The notes: generated from the letters alone by a model not told the origin. A stretch of DNA of 64,000 nucleotides from Dehalococcoidia bacterium (GCA_020847985.1 JADLBC010000044.1:1-64000), one strand, 5' to 3'; shown: positions 1-7,480, counted from the first letter of the stretch. Numbers and translations are program-made.

Positions 1-17
1 GCGTTAGGATGGGACAT
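1..17 (-). CDS. Start of an IS481-like transposase (cut by window edge)
   Basis: Reading leftwards, an ATG preceded by a perfect GGAGG at 7-base spacing begins a frame that encodes Met-Ser-His-Pro-Asn before the window ends. From memory, IS481-family transposases often begin Met-Ser-His-x-Asn-Ala and continue into a helix-turn-helix and a DDE domain. Only five full codons are visible, so the call rests on the ribosome site, these residues and the surrounding fold-back sequence. It could be the start of another protein. Confidence 0.4.
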
Positions 18-88
18 CGAGGGGCCTCCGTGGTCAGGTGTGTGACAACCCAAACCAACGGCAGTGCCCCTCTCTTCGTCAACCTAAC
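3..88 (-). promoter_or_regulatory. Fold-back hairpin over the putative transposase start
   Basis: Nested inverted repeats pair GTTAGG with CCTAAC (83-88 with 3-8), GAGGGGC with GCCCCTC (66-72 with 19-25) and CCGTTGGT with ACCACGG (54-61 with 28-34, one bulge). On the minus-strand RNA these place the ribosome site and start codon of the putative transposase inside a long stem. Such structures are known in insertion elements (for example IS10 and IS50) to block translation from read-through transcripts. The pairing is seen directly; the role is inferred. Confidence 0.5.
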
Positions 89-144
89 TGCTTAAGCTGA
101 TGACTACTTCCTGTGTGCAACCCTCGTGGGAACTACAGCTAGAG

Positions 145-197
145 AGTGCTGGGTGCTGAGTGCTGAGTAGTTCCCAGTTCCCGGTTCCCAGTAGCCA
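145..197. repeat. Heptanucleotide tandem repeats (AGTGCTG and GTTCCCA)
   Basis: Three units AGTGCTG, GGTGCTG, AGTGCTG are followed after four bases by GTTCCCA, GTTCCCG, GTTCCCA and a weaker GTAGCCA. The period is exactly 7. Together with the blocks at 244-297, this accounts for most of the gene-free stretch between the left edge and pyrG. The remainder (198-243, 298-378) contains a short GC-rich palindrome near 217-232 and the pyrG leader. Confidence 0.75.
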
Positions 198-243
198 GGG
201 GATCAACCCCGTGCGGGGAGCATGCTCCCCGGGGGGTAGCCCG

Positions 244-271
244 CTCGGGCCTCGAACCTCGAGCCTCGAGC
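244..271. repeat. Heptanucleotide tandem repeat (CTCGAGC)
   Basis: Four consecutive units: CTCGGGC, CTCGAAC, CTCGAGC, CTCGAGC. The same motif recurs in four units upstream of the SDR gene near 26.87 kb. Confidence 0.8.
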
Positions 272-276
272 CCCTG

Positions 277-297
277 TTCTCCTTTCTCTTTTCTCTC
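277..297. repeat. Pyrimidine heptanucleotide repeat (TTCTCTT)
   Basis: Three units TTCTCCT, TTCTCTT, TTCTCTC follow the CTCGAGC block five bases later. A comparable pyrimidine heptamer block follows the CCTCGAG block at 26902-26929, so the pair of blocks is a recurring module. Confidence 0.65.
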
Positions 298-378
298 TCC
301 CCCGGCAACACAAATGTTCGTTGACGCCCCCATGGCCCTTCCGTAGCATGGGTGGAGCTTCCGGAACGTAGGGGGTCC

Positions 379-2016
379 ATGCCGAAGTTCATCTTTGTCA
401 CTGGCGGCGTGGTCTCCTCGGTGGGCAAGGGCATCACCACCGCAAGCCTCGGGCGCATCCTCAAATCCCGCGGCGTCACCGTCTCCATCCAGAAGCTCGA
501 CCCCTACCTCAATGTCGACCCGGGCACGATGTCGCCGTATCAGCACGGCGAAGTCTTCGTCACCGCCGATGGCGCCGAGACCGACCTCGACCTCGGCCAC
601 TACGAGCGCTTCATCGGGCAGGACCTCTCGGCGTCGTCCTCGGTCACGAGCGGCAAGGTCTACCTCTCCGTGCTCGAACGCGAACGGCGGGGCGACTATC
701 TCGGCGGCACCATCCAGGCCGTCCCCCACCTCACGAACGAGATCAAGCAGCGCATCTACGCTGCCGCCGATGAAGCGAAGTGCGACGTGCTCATCTGCGA
801 GGTCGGCGGCACCGTCGGCGACATCGAGGGCGAGACCTTCATCGAAACCATCCGCCAGATTCGCCACGAGCAGCCGCGCAACAACGTCCTCTCCGTGCAC
901 GTCACCTTCCTGCCCATGGTCGGCGCCACGCACGAGCTGAAGACGAAGCCCACGCAGCACTCCGTCCGCGAGCTGCGTTCGAAGGGCATCCAGCCCGATG
1001 TCATCCTCGCCCGCAGCGACCACACCGTCTCGCGCGACATCCTCGACAAGATCGCCCTCTTCTGCGACGTCGACCCGCGCGCCGTCATCCCCATGGAGAC
1101 GGTCGCGAGCATCTACGAAGTGCCGCTGATCCTCGAAGAGCGCGGCCTCGGTGATTACGTGCTCGAACGGCTCGGGCTCTCCGGGCCCCGCGACCTGGAC
1201 GAATGGCGCGAGATGGTCGAGCGCCTGAAGCATCCCGCGGGCACGGTCGAAGTGGCCGTCGCGGGCAAGTACGTCGAACTGCACGACGCCTACCTTTCGG
1301 TGAAGGAAGCGCTCGCGCACGCGGGCATCGCGAACAACGTCGAGGTCGATATCCGCTGGGTGCAGGCCGAGCTGCTCGAGACGCGCCCTGCCGCCGACCT
1401 GCTCGCCGGCGTGCAGGGGATCATCGTGCCGGGCGGCTTCGGCGAACGCGGCTGGGAAGGCAAAATCGCCGCCGCGAACTACGCGCGCGAAACCGGCATC
1501 CCCTACCTGGGGCTCTGCCTCGGCATGCAGGTGATGGTCACGGAGTTCGCGCGCAACGTCTGCGGGCTCCCCGCCGCCAACACGACCGAGATCGACCCCG
1601 AATCACCGCACCCGGTCATTTCGCTGCTCGAAGAGCAGATGGGCATCCGCAACAAGGGCGGCACGATGCGCCTCGGCCAGTACCCGTGCGCGCTCGGCGA
1701 AGGTTCGCTCGCGGCCGAGGCCTATGGCACGAACCTCGTGTTCGAACGCCATCGCCACCGCTGGGAGTTCAACAACGCCTACCGCGCGATCCTCGAAGGG
1801 CACGGCCTGCGCGTGAGCGGCACCTCGCCCGATGGCGCGCTCGTCGAAATCAGCGAAATCAGCCAGCACCCCTTCATGCTGGGCACGCAGTTCCACCCCG
1901 AGCTGCAGAGCCGCCCCGACCGCCCGCACCCGCTTTTCCGCGACTTCGTGCGCGCGGCGCTGCGGCTCGCCGGCGGGCTCCCGGCCGAGGCCGTGGCCGT
2001 CGGCGGCGGGCAGTAG
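379..2016 (+). CDS. pyrG: CTP synthase
   Basis: Converts UTP to CTP using ATP and glutamine-derived ammonia, the last step of pyrimidine nucleotide synthesis in the cytoplasm. The 545-residue length is typical. The N-terminal synthetase domain begins KFIFVTGGVVSSVGKG with the P-loop. The C-terminal class I glutaminase domain has the nucleophile Cys380 (GLCLGMQ) and the His506/Glu508 pair (QFHPELQ). An upstream in-frame ATG exists, but the family starts at Met-Pro-Lys, which follows a purine-rich GTAGGGGG. The gene stands alone; the next gene is convergent. Intergenic heptamer repeats lie about 80 bases upstream. Confidence 0.98.
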   Translation: MPKFIFVTGGVVSSVGKGITTASLGRILKSRGVTVSIQKLDPYLNVDPGTMSPYQHGEVFVTADGAETDLDLGHYERFIGQDLSASSSVTSGKVYLSVLERERRGDYLGGTIQAVPHLTNEIKQRIYAAADEAKCDVLICEVGGTVGDIEGETFIETIRQIRHEQPRNNVLSVHVTFLPMVGATHELKTKPTQHSVRELRSKGIQPDVILARSDHTVSRDILDKIALFCDVDPRAVIPMETVASIYEVPLILEERGLGDYVLERLGLSGPRDLDEWREMVERLKHPAGTVEVAVAGKYVELHDAYLSVKEALAHAGIANNVEVDIRWVQAELLETRPAADLLAGVQGIIVPGGFGERGWEGKIAAANYARETGIPYLGLCLGMQVMVTEFARNVCGLPAANTTEIDPESPHPVISLLEEQMGIRNKGGTMRLGQYPCALGEGSLAAEAYGTNLVFERHRHRWEFNNAYRAILEGHGLRVSGTSPDGALVEISEISQHPFMLGTQFHPELQSRPDRPHPLFRDFVRAALRLAGGLPAEAVAVGGGQ

Positions 2017-2025
2017 CGTTCGCGG

Positions 2026-2316
2026 CTACTCGCCTTCCCGGAACTGCCGGGAGGCGTGCACGTCATAATCCAGGCCGTACACCTGCCGCAACTGCGCGAT
2101 GGCGGCGAGCGCGCGCTTGCCGTGCGGGCTCGCCGCCCACTCGCCCTCCTCGCCGCGCATGGGCTCGAACGAGTGCAGCACGATCTTCTCGAGCAGCTGC
2201 CCGAGCGAGACGCCCTCGAACTCGGCGAGGCCCTTGAGCACCTTCACGAGCCGCTTCTCGATGCGCACCCCGAGCTGCACGCGCTCGACGGCCAGTGCCG
2301 CCACTGACGCGGTCAT
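2026..2316 (-). CDS. Small helical protein, possibly ribbon-helix-helix-like
   Basis: A 96-residue protein that I cannot assign to a named family. Its first half (VQLGVRIEKRLVKVLKGLAE, then GVSLGQLLEKIV) has the strand-helix-helix look of ribbon-helix-helix DNA-binding or accessory proteins. The second half contains conserved-looking HGKRALAAIAQLRQVYGLDYDVH. The longer reading frame extends upstream with unlikely composition, so the internal ATG was chosen. It ends nine bases from pyrG, in the convergent direction. Function unknown. Confidence 0.65.
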   Translation of the reverse strand: MTASVAALAVERVQLGVRIEKRLVKVLKGLAEFEGVSLGQLLEKIVLHSFEPMRGEEGEWAASPHGKRALAAIAQLRQVYGLDYDVHASRQFREGE

Positions 2317-2421
2317 GCGATGCCTCGATGTCCCGAAGCCACCGTCCCACGGTAACAAGCGTTCAAGTGCGAACTGCTGCGGCGCCCGGTAGGATGCCGC
2401 CCACACCACCCGAGGTTCGCC

Positions 2422-2982
2422 ATGAGCCGCCTTGCCCCGAAATCCCGCGACGAACTCACGCCCGCCCAGCAGGAGCAGTACGACCGCATCGGACGCTTCC
2501 GGCCGCCCGGCCCCGATGGCGCGCTCGGCGGCCCGTTCGACCCCTGGGTGCGCAGCCCCGAGCTCGCGCAGCGCGCGGTCAGCTTCGGCAACTTCATCTG
2601 GGAGCGCACCACCCTCGAGCGGCGCATCGTCGAGTTCGCGATCTGCGTCACCGCGCGGTTTTGGCGGAGCAACGTGGAGTGGGTCGCGCACGCGCGCGTG
2701 GCGCTGCAGCAGGGTGTCAGCCAGGCCACCCTCGACGACGTGATGGCCGAACGGCGGCCCGCCGGCGCCCCCGCGGATGAGCAACTCGCCTACGAAATCT
2801 GCCAGTCGCTGCACGCCACGCACGGCCTCCCGGAGGAGCTCTACGCGCGCGCGGTCGCCGGGTTCGGCGAGCAGGGGCTGGTCGAAATCATCGCCACCAT
2901 CGGCTACTACACCATGGTCGCCATGACCCTGAACGCCTTCGAGGTGCAGGCCCCCGGCGACCGCCAGCCGTTCGACCGCTAA
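2422..2982 (+). CDS. Carboxymuconolactone decarboxylase family protein
   Basis: A 186-residue all-helical protein of the CMD/AhpD-like superfamily. The diagnostic region EFAICVTARFWRSNVEWVAH carries the conserved Cys and the downstream E-W-x-x-H used by peroxidase or decarboxylase members. The AhpD-type C-x-x-C pair is absent. Relatives of this length are found beside aromatic or fatty-acid metabolism genes, but nothing nearby fixes a substrate. The ATG start is followed by Ser-Arg-Leu, common in the family. It is convergent with the phosphotransferase remnant. Confidence 0.85.
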   Translation: MSRLAPKSRDELTPAQQEQYDRIGRFRPPGPDGALGGPFDPWVRSPELAQRAVSFGNFIWERTTLERRIVEFAICVTARFWRSNVEWVAHARVALQQGVSQATLDDVMAERRPAGAPADEQLAYEICQSLHATHGLPEELYARAVAGFGEQGLVEIIATIGYYTMVAMTLNAFEVQAPGDRQPFDR

Positions 2983-2985
2983 GCG

Positions 2986-3889
2986 TTACTGGCGGTCCGC
3001 GAGGACGGCGGCGATGGTGTGGCGGGAGTTCGCGGCGAGCCCGGGGTTCGTATCGCGGTAGTACGGGAGCTGGATGAGCGCGACCGAGAGCGCCCACCCG
3101 CGTCCGCGTTCCCAGGTCGCATCGTCCACCGCGAGCCGTTGCCGGAAGCGTGCGCGCGCGGCCGGGGTGAGCAGGTTCCACGCCACCTGGAGATCGCACG
3201 CGGGGTCGCCCGAGGCCATGCAGCCGAAGTCGATGACCGCGGCGATGACGCATCGCGCACGACCAGGTTGAACGGCGAGATGTCCCCGTGGAGCCAGGCG
3301 GGCGGACCATCGTGGGCGGGCGCGGCGAGCGCGGATTCCCATGCGGCCGTGGCCGCCGCCGTATCGATGTCGCCCGAGAGTTGCGCGATGGCCGCGCGTG
3401 TCGCCCCGTCGCGCGGCGCGAGCGGTGTTCCCCGGAAGGCGTTCGCGGCATCGGGCCGGGGCGCTTCGCTCGCATCAACCCCCTGGAGCGCGGCGACGAA
3501 GGCGGCGAGGGCATCGGCGGCGGCGTCCATGTCCGTGATGCGCCCCTCCGTGGCGGGTTCGCCCTCGACCCAGCGGTAGACGGCCCACGCGAACGGGTAC
3601 CCCTCGTCCGGTTCGCCCGCTGCCAGCGGAGCGGGGATGGTCAACGGCAGGAGCGGCGCGAGCCGGGGCAGCCAGTGTGCCTCCCGCGCGATCTGTCCGG
3701 CCGCCGTCGCGCGCCGCGGCAGGCGGGCGGCGAACGCATCGCCGAGGCGGTAGATGGCGTTATCGGTGCCCGTCGATTGCACGCGTTCGATGGGCAGGGC
3801 GCGAACGAAGGATGCTGGCGGGCGAGCATCCGCCGCACGAGCGCGGCGCCGATTTCCGGCTCATCCGCGTGCAGGCGGGAATGCGTCAC
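2986..3889 (-). pseudogene. Aminoglycoside phosphotransferase-family gene with two frameshifts
   Basis: The APH fold can be followed through three frames: N-terminal MTHSRLHADEPEIG, then STGTDNAIYRLGD and the catalytic loop WLHGDISPFNLVVRD, then VIDFGCMASGDPACDLQ with the metal-binding Asp. The first shift (near 3805) fits loss of one C in the run encoding FAPLPIERV. The second (near 3258) fits loss of one base between VVRD and IAAVIDFG. The GTG start lies one base after the stop of the upstream ABC ATPase, implying translational coupling. Either the gene is decaying or the assembly carries indel errors; the catalytic residues themselves are intact. Confidence 0.8.
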
Positions 3890-3890
3890 G

Positions 3891-4871
3891 CTAGCCGCGC
3901 CAGATGGGGTTGTAGCAGGCGACGTCGTGGTTCGCGCCTTCGGGCCGCACGAGCGCCGGCGGCGGCTCGTTCCGGCAGACGTTCATCACTTTGCCGCAAC
4001 GGGGGATGAACGGGCAGCGCTCCGATGGCTCCGAAAGCGACGGCGGCGCCCCCGGGATGGCGTGCAGCGGCCCGCCCGCGCCATCGAGCCGCGGCAGCGT
4101 CGCCAGGAGCGCGTGGCTGTAGGGGTGCAGTGGCCGCGTCAGCATCTCCCGTGTCGCCCCGGATTCGATCACGCGCCCGGCGTACATCACGGCCACTTCG
4201 TCCGCGGCCTGCGCGACGACGCCGAAGTCGTGGGTGATGAGCAGGATGGTGGTGCCACGCTTCTCCCGGAGCTGCTGGAGCTGGTGCAGGATTTGCGCCT
4301 GCACGGTGACATCGAGGGCGCTGGTGGGCTCATCGGCGATGAGCACCTCGGGGTCGAGCGCGGTGGCGATGCCGATCATCACGCGCTGGCACATGCCCCC
4401 GGAAAGCTGGAACGGGTATGCCTTGGCGACGCGCTCCGGGTCGGGCAGCCCCACCTCGCGGAGGATGGTAAGGGCGCGCGCCTTCGCCTCCTTCTTGTTC
4501 ACCTGGAGGTGGCTCGTGAGCGTCTCGGCCACCTGGTCGCCGATGGAGATGACGGGGTTCAGGCCGGCGATCGGGTCCTGGAAGATCATGGCCATGCGCC
4601 GCCCGCGGATGCCGCGCAGTTCGCGGTCGGACATATCCATGAGTTCGCGGCCATCGAAGAGGACGGACCCGCCGGTGATGGTGGCCTGCGTGGGGAGGAT
4701 GCGAAGCAGCGCCATCGCGACGGTGCTCTTGCCGGAACCGGATTCGCCCACGAGCGCGAGCACCTTGCCGCGCGCGAGGTCGAAGGACACATGGTCGGCC
4801 GCGTACGTCGTCACATCCTTGGTCCGGTAGCGGACGGAGAGGTCGCGGACGCTGACGATCGTTTCGTTCAT
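3891..4871 (-). CDS. Oligopeptide/dipeptide ABC transporter ATP-binding protein
   Basis: A 326-residue ATPase of the DppD/OppD type that powers uptake of peptides or similar solutes. Visible parts are Walker A GESGSGKST (residues 42-50), Q-loop FQDPIAGLNP, signature LSGGMCQR, Walker B LIADEPTSALD and the switch His (ITHDFG). The C-terminal oligopeptide extension has the Cys cluster CPFIPRC, then C and C. A longer upstream reading frame overlaps lexA and was rejected. No permease or OppF partner is adjacent; lexA lies 40 bases upstream and the phosphotransferase remnant 1 base downstream. Confidence 0.93.
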   Translation of the reverse strand: MNETIVSVRDLSVRYRTKDVTTYAADHVSFDLARGKVLALVGESGSGKSTVAMALLRILPTQATITGGSVLFDGRELMDMSDRELRGIRGRRMAMIFQDPIAGLNPVISIGDQVAETLTSHLQVNKKEAKARALTILREVGLPDPERVAKAYPFQLSGGMCQRVMIGIATALDPEVLIADEPTSALDVTVQAQILHQLQQLREKRGTTILLITHDFGVVAQAADEVAVMYAGRVIESGATREMLTRPLHPYSHALLATLPRLDGAGGPLHAIPGAPPSLSEPSERCPFIPRCGKVMNVCRNEPPPALVRPEGANHDVACYNPIWRG

Positions 4872-4911
4872 GCAGGCGAGGGAGCGCCGTGGCTCGCCGG
4901 GATGGCTGGCT

Positions 4912-5553
4912 TCAGCCGCTGGGGCGCAGCGACGAGATGAAGCGGCCCTGGATCTCGACGTTTTCCGGCGCGGTATAGATTGGCTCCATCGTACTATTCG
5001 CCGGCTGGAGCCGTACACGGGTGCCTTCGTGGTAGTACCGCTTGAGGGTCACTTCGCCGCGGTCCTTTAGCCACACCGCGACCTTCTCCCCGTTGGAGGC
5101 GGCCTGCGCGGGCTCGAGGAAGACGATGTCGCCGTCGTCGATCAGGTCCTCGATCATCGAGGTGCCCTTCACCCGCAGGGCGAACACGTTCGGCCGGCCG
5201 CGGATCATGTCCTCGGTCACGGCCACGGTGTCATCGCTGTCGTTGCCGAAGCGGTCGCTCGTGGGGACGGGGATGGGCTGGCCGGCGGCGATGGTGCCGA
5301 GCACGGGAATTTCGATGATGCGCGCGCGATTGCGGCGGGCGCCGAGGATTTCGATGCCGCGCGAGACTTCGCGGTCCCGGCGGATGTATCCCTTTTCCTC
5401 GAGCTTGCGGAGGTTGTAGTCCACCACGCTCGTGCTGGAGATGCCGCAGCCTTCCTGGATATCGCGGATGCTCGGCGGGTAATCCTTGTCCTCGAGGAAG
5501 GTCCTCAGGAATTCGAAGATTTGCTGCTGCTTGCCGGACAGCTCTTCTCTCAT
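4912..5553 (-). CDS. lexA: LexA SOS repressor
   Basis: Represses DNA-damage genes and is inactivated by RecA-stimulated self-cleavage. The 213-residue protein has an N-terminal winged helix (YPPSIRDIQEGCGISSTSVV, residues 25-44) and a C-terminal S24-type protease domain with cleavage site Ala90-Gly91, nucleophile Ser132 (GTSMIED) and Lys171 (VTLKRYY). A perfect Gram-positive-type SOS box sits 11 bases before the start, so autoregulation is expected. It is followed by the peptide ABC ATPase in the same direction. Confidence 0.98.
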   Translation of the reverse strand: MREELSGKQQQIFEFLRTFLEDKDYPPSIRDIQEGCGISSTSVVDYNLRKLEEKGYIRRDREVSRGIEILGARRNRARIIEIPVLGTIAAGQPIPVPTSDRFGNDSDDTVAVTEDMIRGRPNVFALRVKGTSMIEDLIDDGDIVFLEPAQAASNGEKVAVWLKDRGEVTLKRYYHEGTRVRLQPANSTMEPIYTAPENVEIQGRFISSLRPSG

Positions 5554-5564
5554 TGCGCGCGCCC

Positions 5565-5578
5565 CGAACGAATGTTCG
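5565..5578. promoter_or_regulatory. LexA operator (SOS box)
   Basis: CGAACGAATGTTCG is an exact match to the Gram-positive consensus CGAAC-N4-GTTCG and is a palindrome outside the central four bases. It lies between the lexA -10 element and the start codon, where a bound repressor would block transcription. Confidence 0.93.
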
Positions 5579-5583
5579 CCGCA

Positions 5584-5613
5584 AGCCTAACAAGTCCGCG
5601 GGATTATCGTCAA
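5584..5613 (-). promoter_or_regulatory. lexA promoter
   Basis: On the minus strand TTGACG and TAGGCT are separated by 18 bases, a reasonable sigma-70-type promoter. The -10 element ends five bases before the SOS box, placing the operator over the likely transcription start. Confidence 0.6.
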
Positions 5614-5614
5614 A

Positions 5615-5631
5615 CCCTGTTCCGAACAGGG
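5615..5631. promoter_or_regulatory. Palindrome upstream of the lexA promoter
   Basis: Eight-base arms CCCTGTTC and GAACAGGG flank a single C, a perfect 17-base inverted repeat just outside the -35 element. It contains GTTC and GAAC in the opposite order to an SOS box, so it is not a second canonical LexA site. It may bind another regulator. Confidence 0.45.
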
Positions 5632-5642
5632 GGCGTTGGGCA

Positions 5643-5674
5643 CGAAAAACGGGCGCCCCGGAGGACGCCCGTTC
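5643..5674 (-). terminator. Rho-independent terminator
   Basis: Read leftwards, the stem AACGGGCG/CGCCCGTT (8 bp) has a 10-base loop and is followed by a run of T. It lies just past the stop codon of the 99-residue gene. Confidence 0.8.
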
Positions 5675-5691
5675 GCTTCGAGGCCGAAAGC

Positions 5692-5991
5692 CTAGGCGCG
5701 GGTGCCCTTGAAGGGGCCCGAGCCGAACGCGCCGAACGCCACCGTGCCGGCGATCGCGTCGCCATCGACGGCGCCCTTGAAGCCGAGCTTCATCTCGCCC
5801 ATGGGTCCGTTGATCGTCGCCGTCCAGGCCACGTCGTTGCCGTTCAGGCTGGTGTCGGTGATGTTCACCGTGCCGGCGCCGCCGCCGAAGGTGCCCGAGA
5901 GCGCGCCGCCATCGGAGGCGAGCGTGACGGTGGCCGGGCGATCGCCCATCGGCGAGGTCATGGTGATGTTGTACGTGCCGTCGACTGCCAT
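5692..5991 (-). CDS. Small beta-rich protein of unknown function
   Basis: A 99-residue protein made of repeating beta-strand-like segments (TYNITMTSPMGDRPATVTLA, GALSGTFGG, AWTATINGPMGEMKLGFKG, GDAIAGTVAFGAFG) ending GPFKGTRA. The two copies of a PMG-containing hairpin and the Gly-rich turns suggest a small barrel, but I recognise no named family. There is no signal peptide or membrane segment, so it is probably cytoplasmic. It is a single gene with its own terminator, divergent from the beta-helix gene. Confidence 0.8.
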   Translation of the reverse strand: MAVDGTYNITMTSPMGDRPATVTLASDGGALSGTFGGGAGTVNITDTSLNGNDVAWTATINGPMGEMKLGFKGAVDGDAIAGTVAFGAFGSGPFKGTRA

Positions 5992-6227
5992 GGAAAAAAA
6001 CCTCGTGCTGTAGTAACGGCGACCTGCAACCGGGTTCCGCCGCGCGCTCGGAGGGTAGGGCGGGCGCGGTCACGCTGTCAAGAATTCCCGAACGACATTC
6101 GGAAACGACCGTGCGCAAGGTCACACACGGCCGTCCGTGCGGTACGGCGCCTCGCCGCGCCCGGCTCACGCGCGTTACCTGGCGCATCAAAATGTGGAAT
6201 TCGTGCAGAACGGTTCCCGAATGGGTG

Positions 6228-6253
6228 TGTTGCGAGCAACAAGCGCGTATAAG
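6228..6253 (+). promoter_or_regulatory. Palindrome and -10 element before the beta-helix gene
   Basis: A perfect 14-base palindrome, TGTTGCGAGCAACA, is followed six bases later by TATAAG. The palindrome occupies the -35 position about 30 bases before the ATG, so it could be an operator. The rest of the 291-base divergent region (5992-6282) shows only a 13-base SOS-like sequence at 6089-6101. Confidence 0.45.
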
Positions 6254-6282
6254 GACGCCTATTCCGAAATCAGGAACGAACC

Positions 6283-7413
6283 ATGCGCAGCGCGATTCTC
6301 CTCATGGCCTTCGTGGCCGGCGCTCTTGGACTTGGCATGACCGCGACGCGGAACGCCGAGGCCGCCACCACCTGCACCTTCACCACCGCTGGCTCCACCA
6401 TGCGGCTCAACGCCGACTGCACGACCGACGCCACCATCGTCATCCCCAATGGCATGACCCTCGACGGCCGCGGCAAGACCATCACTGCCGTGGACCCCGT
6501 GGCGGGCCACTTCCTCGGCGCGATCGTGAAAAACGGCGGCGCCAGCGCGAACGTCAAGAACCTCAAGCTTGCCACCGCGGGCCTTGCCAATGTCTGCGAC
6601 GGTGGCGATGACCGCCTGCGGGGCATCCTCTTCCAGGGCGCCAGCGGCACCATTTCGGACAACACCATCCAGGACATCAGGCAGGGGCCATCGAGCGGCT
6701 GCCAGGAGGGCAACGGCATCGAGGCGCGCAACGAGCCCTTCGATGGCACGGGCTCGAACCCGGCCCGCGTCACCATCACCAGCAACCGCATCACGCAGTA
6801 CCAGAAGACGGGCATCGTCGCGAACGGCAACGTCCGCGCCACGGTCACGGGCAACTTCGTCTCGGGCATCGGCCCCGTCGGCACCATCGCCCAGAACGGC
6901 ATCCAGTTCGGCTACGGCGCGACCGGGCACATTAAGGACAACACCGTCCTCGCCAACGCCTACACCGGCCCGGGCTGGTCCTCGACCGGCATCCTCCTGT
7001 TCGAATCGAGCGGCGTGCAGGTGCAGGGCAACACCGTGACCGATAGCCAGGTCGGCATCGCCATCGAAAGCTGGGGCTGCTACGCGGGTGGCCCGGCGGG
7101 CGCGAACGACAACCAGGTCGTCCACAACACGATCAGCGGCGCCGAGTGGGGCGTGACGGTTGTCGCGCTTTCCTGGGCTCCGTACAGCGAATGCGATGCC
7201 CAGGCCAACGGCACCAAGATCGTGAACAACACGATTCGCGGCCTCGCCGGCGTCGGCGACCAGGGCATCTATATCGGCGCCTACGTCGTCGCGGGCCCGG
7301 GGACGCCCCAGGCCGACGGCAACCGCGCGGTTTCGAATTCGATTTCCGGCTTCACCACGCCGATCGAAGTCGATGGCGCCACGGGCACGGCGCTCCACGC
7401 GAACGACCATTGA
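6283..7413 (+). CDS. Secreted right-handed beta-helix repeat protein
   Basis: A 376-residue protein with a clear signal peptide (MRSAILLMAFVAGALGLGMT, cleavage after NAEA near residue 27). The body consists of parallel beta-helix coils of the NosD/pectate-lyase-like type, with many N-x-I or N-x-V turns such as ISDNTIQDI, ITSNRITQY, VQGNTVTDS and IVNNTIRGL. Such proteins are extracellular polysaccharide-binding or -cleaving proteins or surface structures. No catalytic motif can be assigned. The gene is monocistronic with a divergent upstream neighbour. Confidence 0.85.
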   Translation: MRSAILLMAFVAGALGLGMTATRNAEAATTCTFTTAGSTMRLNADCTTDATIVIPNGMTLDGRGKTITAVDPVAGHFLGAIVKNGGASANVKNLKLATAGLANVCDGGDDRLRGILFQGASGTISDNTIQDIRQGPSSGCQEGNGIEARNEPFDGTGSNPARVTITSNRITQYQKTGIVANGNVRATVTGNFVSGIGPVGTIAQNGIQFGYGATGHIKDNTVLANAYTGPGWSSTGILLFESSGVQVQGNTVTDSQVGIAIESWGCYAGGPAGANDNQVVHNTISGAEWGVTVVALSWAPYSECDAQANGTKIVNNTIRGLAGVGDQGIYIGAYVVAGPGTPQADGNRAVSNSISGFTTPIEVDGATGTALHANDH

Positions 7414-7453
7414 GCCGTGCCGGGCGCTGAATGCCCGGACAGGGAGAGGCGTG

Positions 7454-7480
7454 AAGGGGGTGCTCCGCCGCCCCCTTTCG
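7454..7480 (+). terminator. Terminator-like hairpin
   Basis: Stem AAGGGGG/CCCCCTT with a 10-base loop followed by TCG, downstream of the beta-helix gene. A smaller hairpin CCGGGC/GCCCGG lies just before it. The T-run is short, so this is moderate evidence. Confidence 0.5.

Noticed and set aside
3..88. Stand-alone structured RNA or riboswitch at the left edge
   Set aside because: The fold-back is better explained as a leader hairpin, because it embeds a ribosome site and start codon; no known riboswitch core was recognised.
2986..3889. Aminoglycoside-resistance gene
   Set aside because: It belongs to the broad APH kinase family, is frameshifted, and has no resistance-gene context; the family also includes many metabolic kinases.
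6089..6101. Second SOS box, CGAACGACATTCG
   Set aside because: It is 13 bases, the right half reads ATTCG rather than GTTCG, and it lies near genes with no link to DNA repair.
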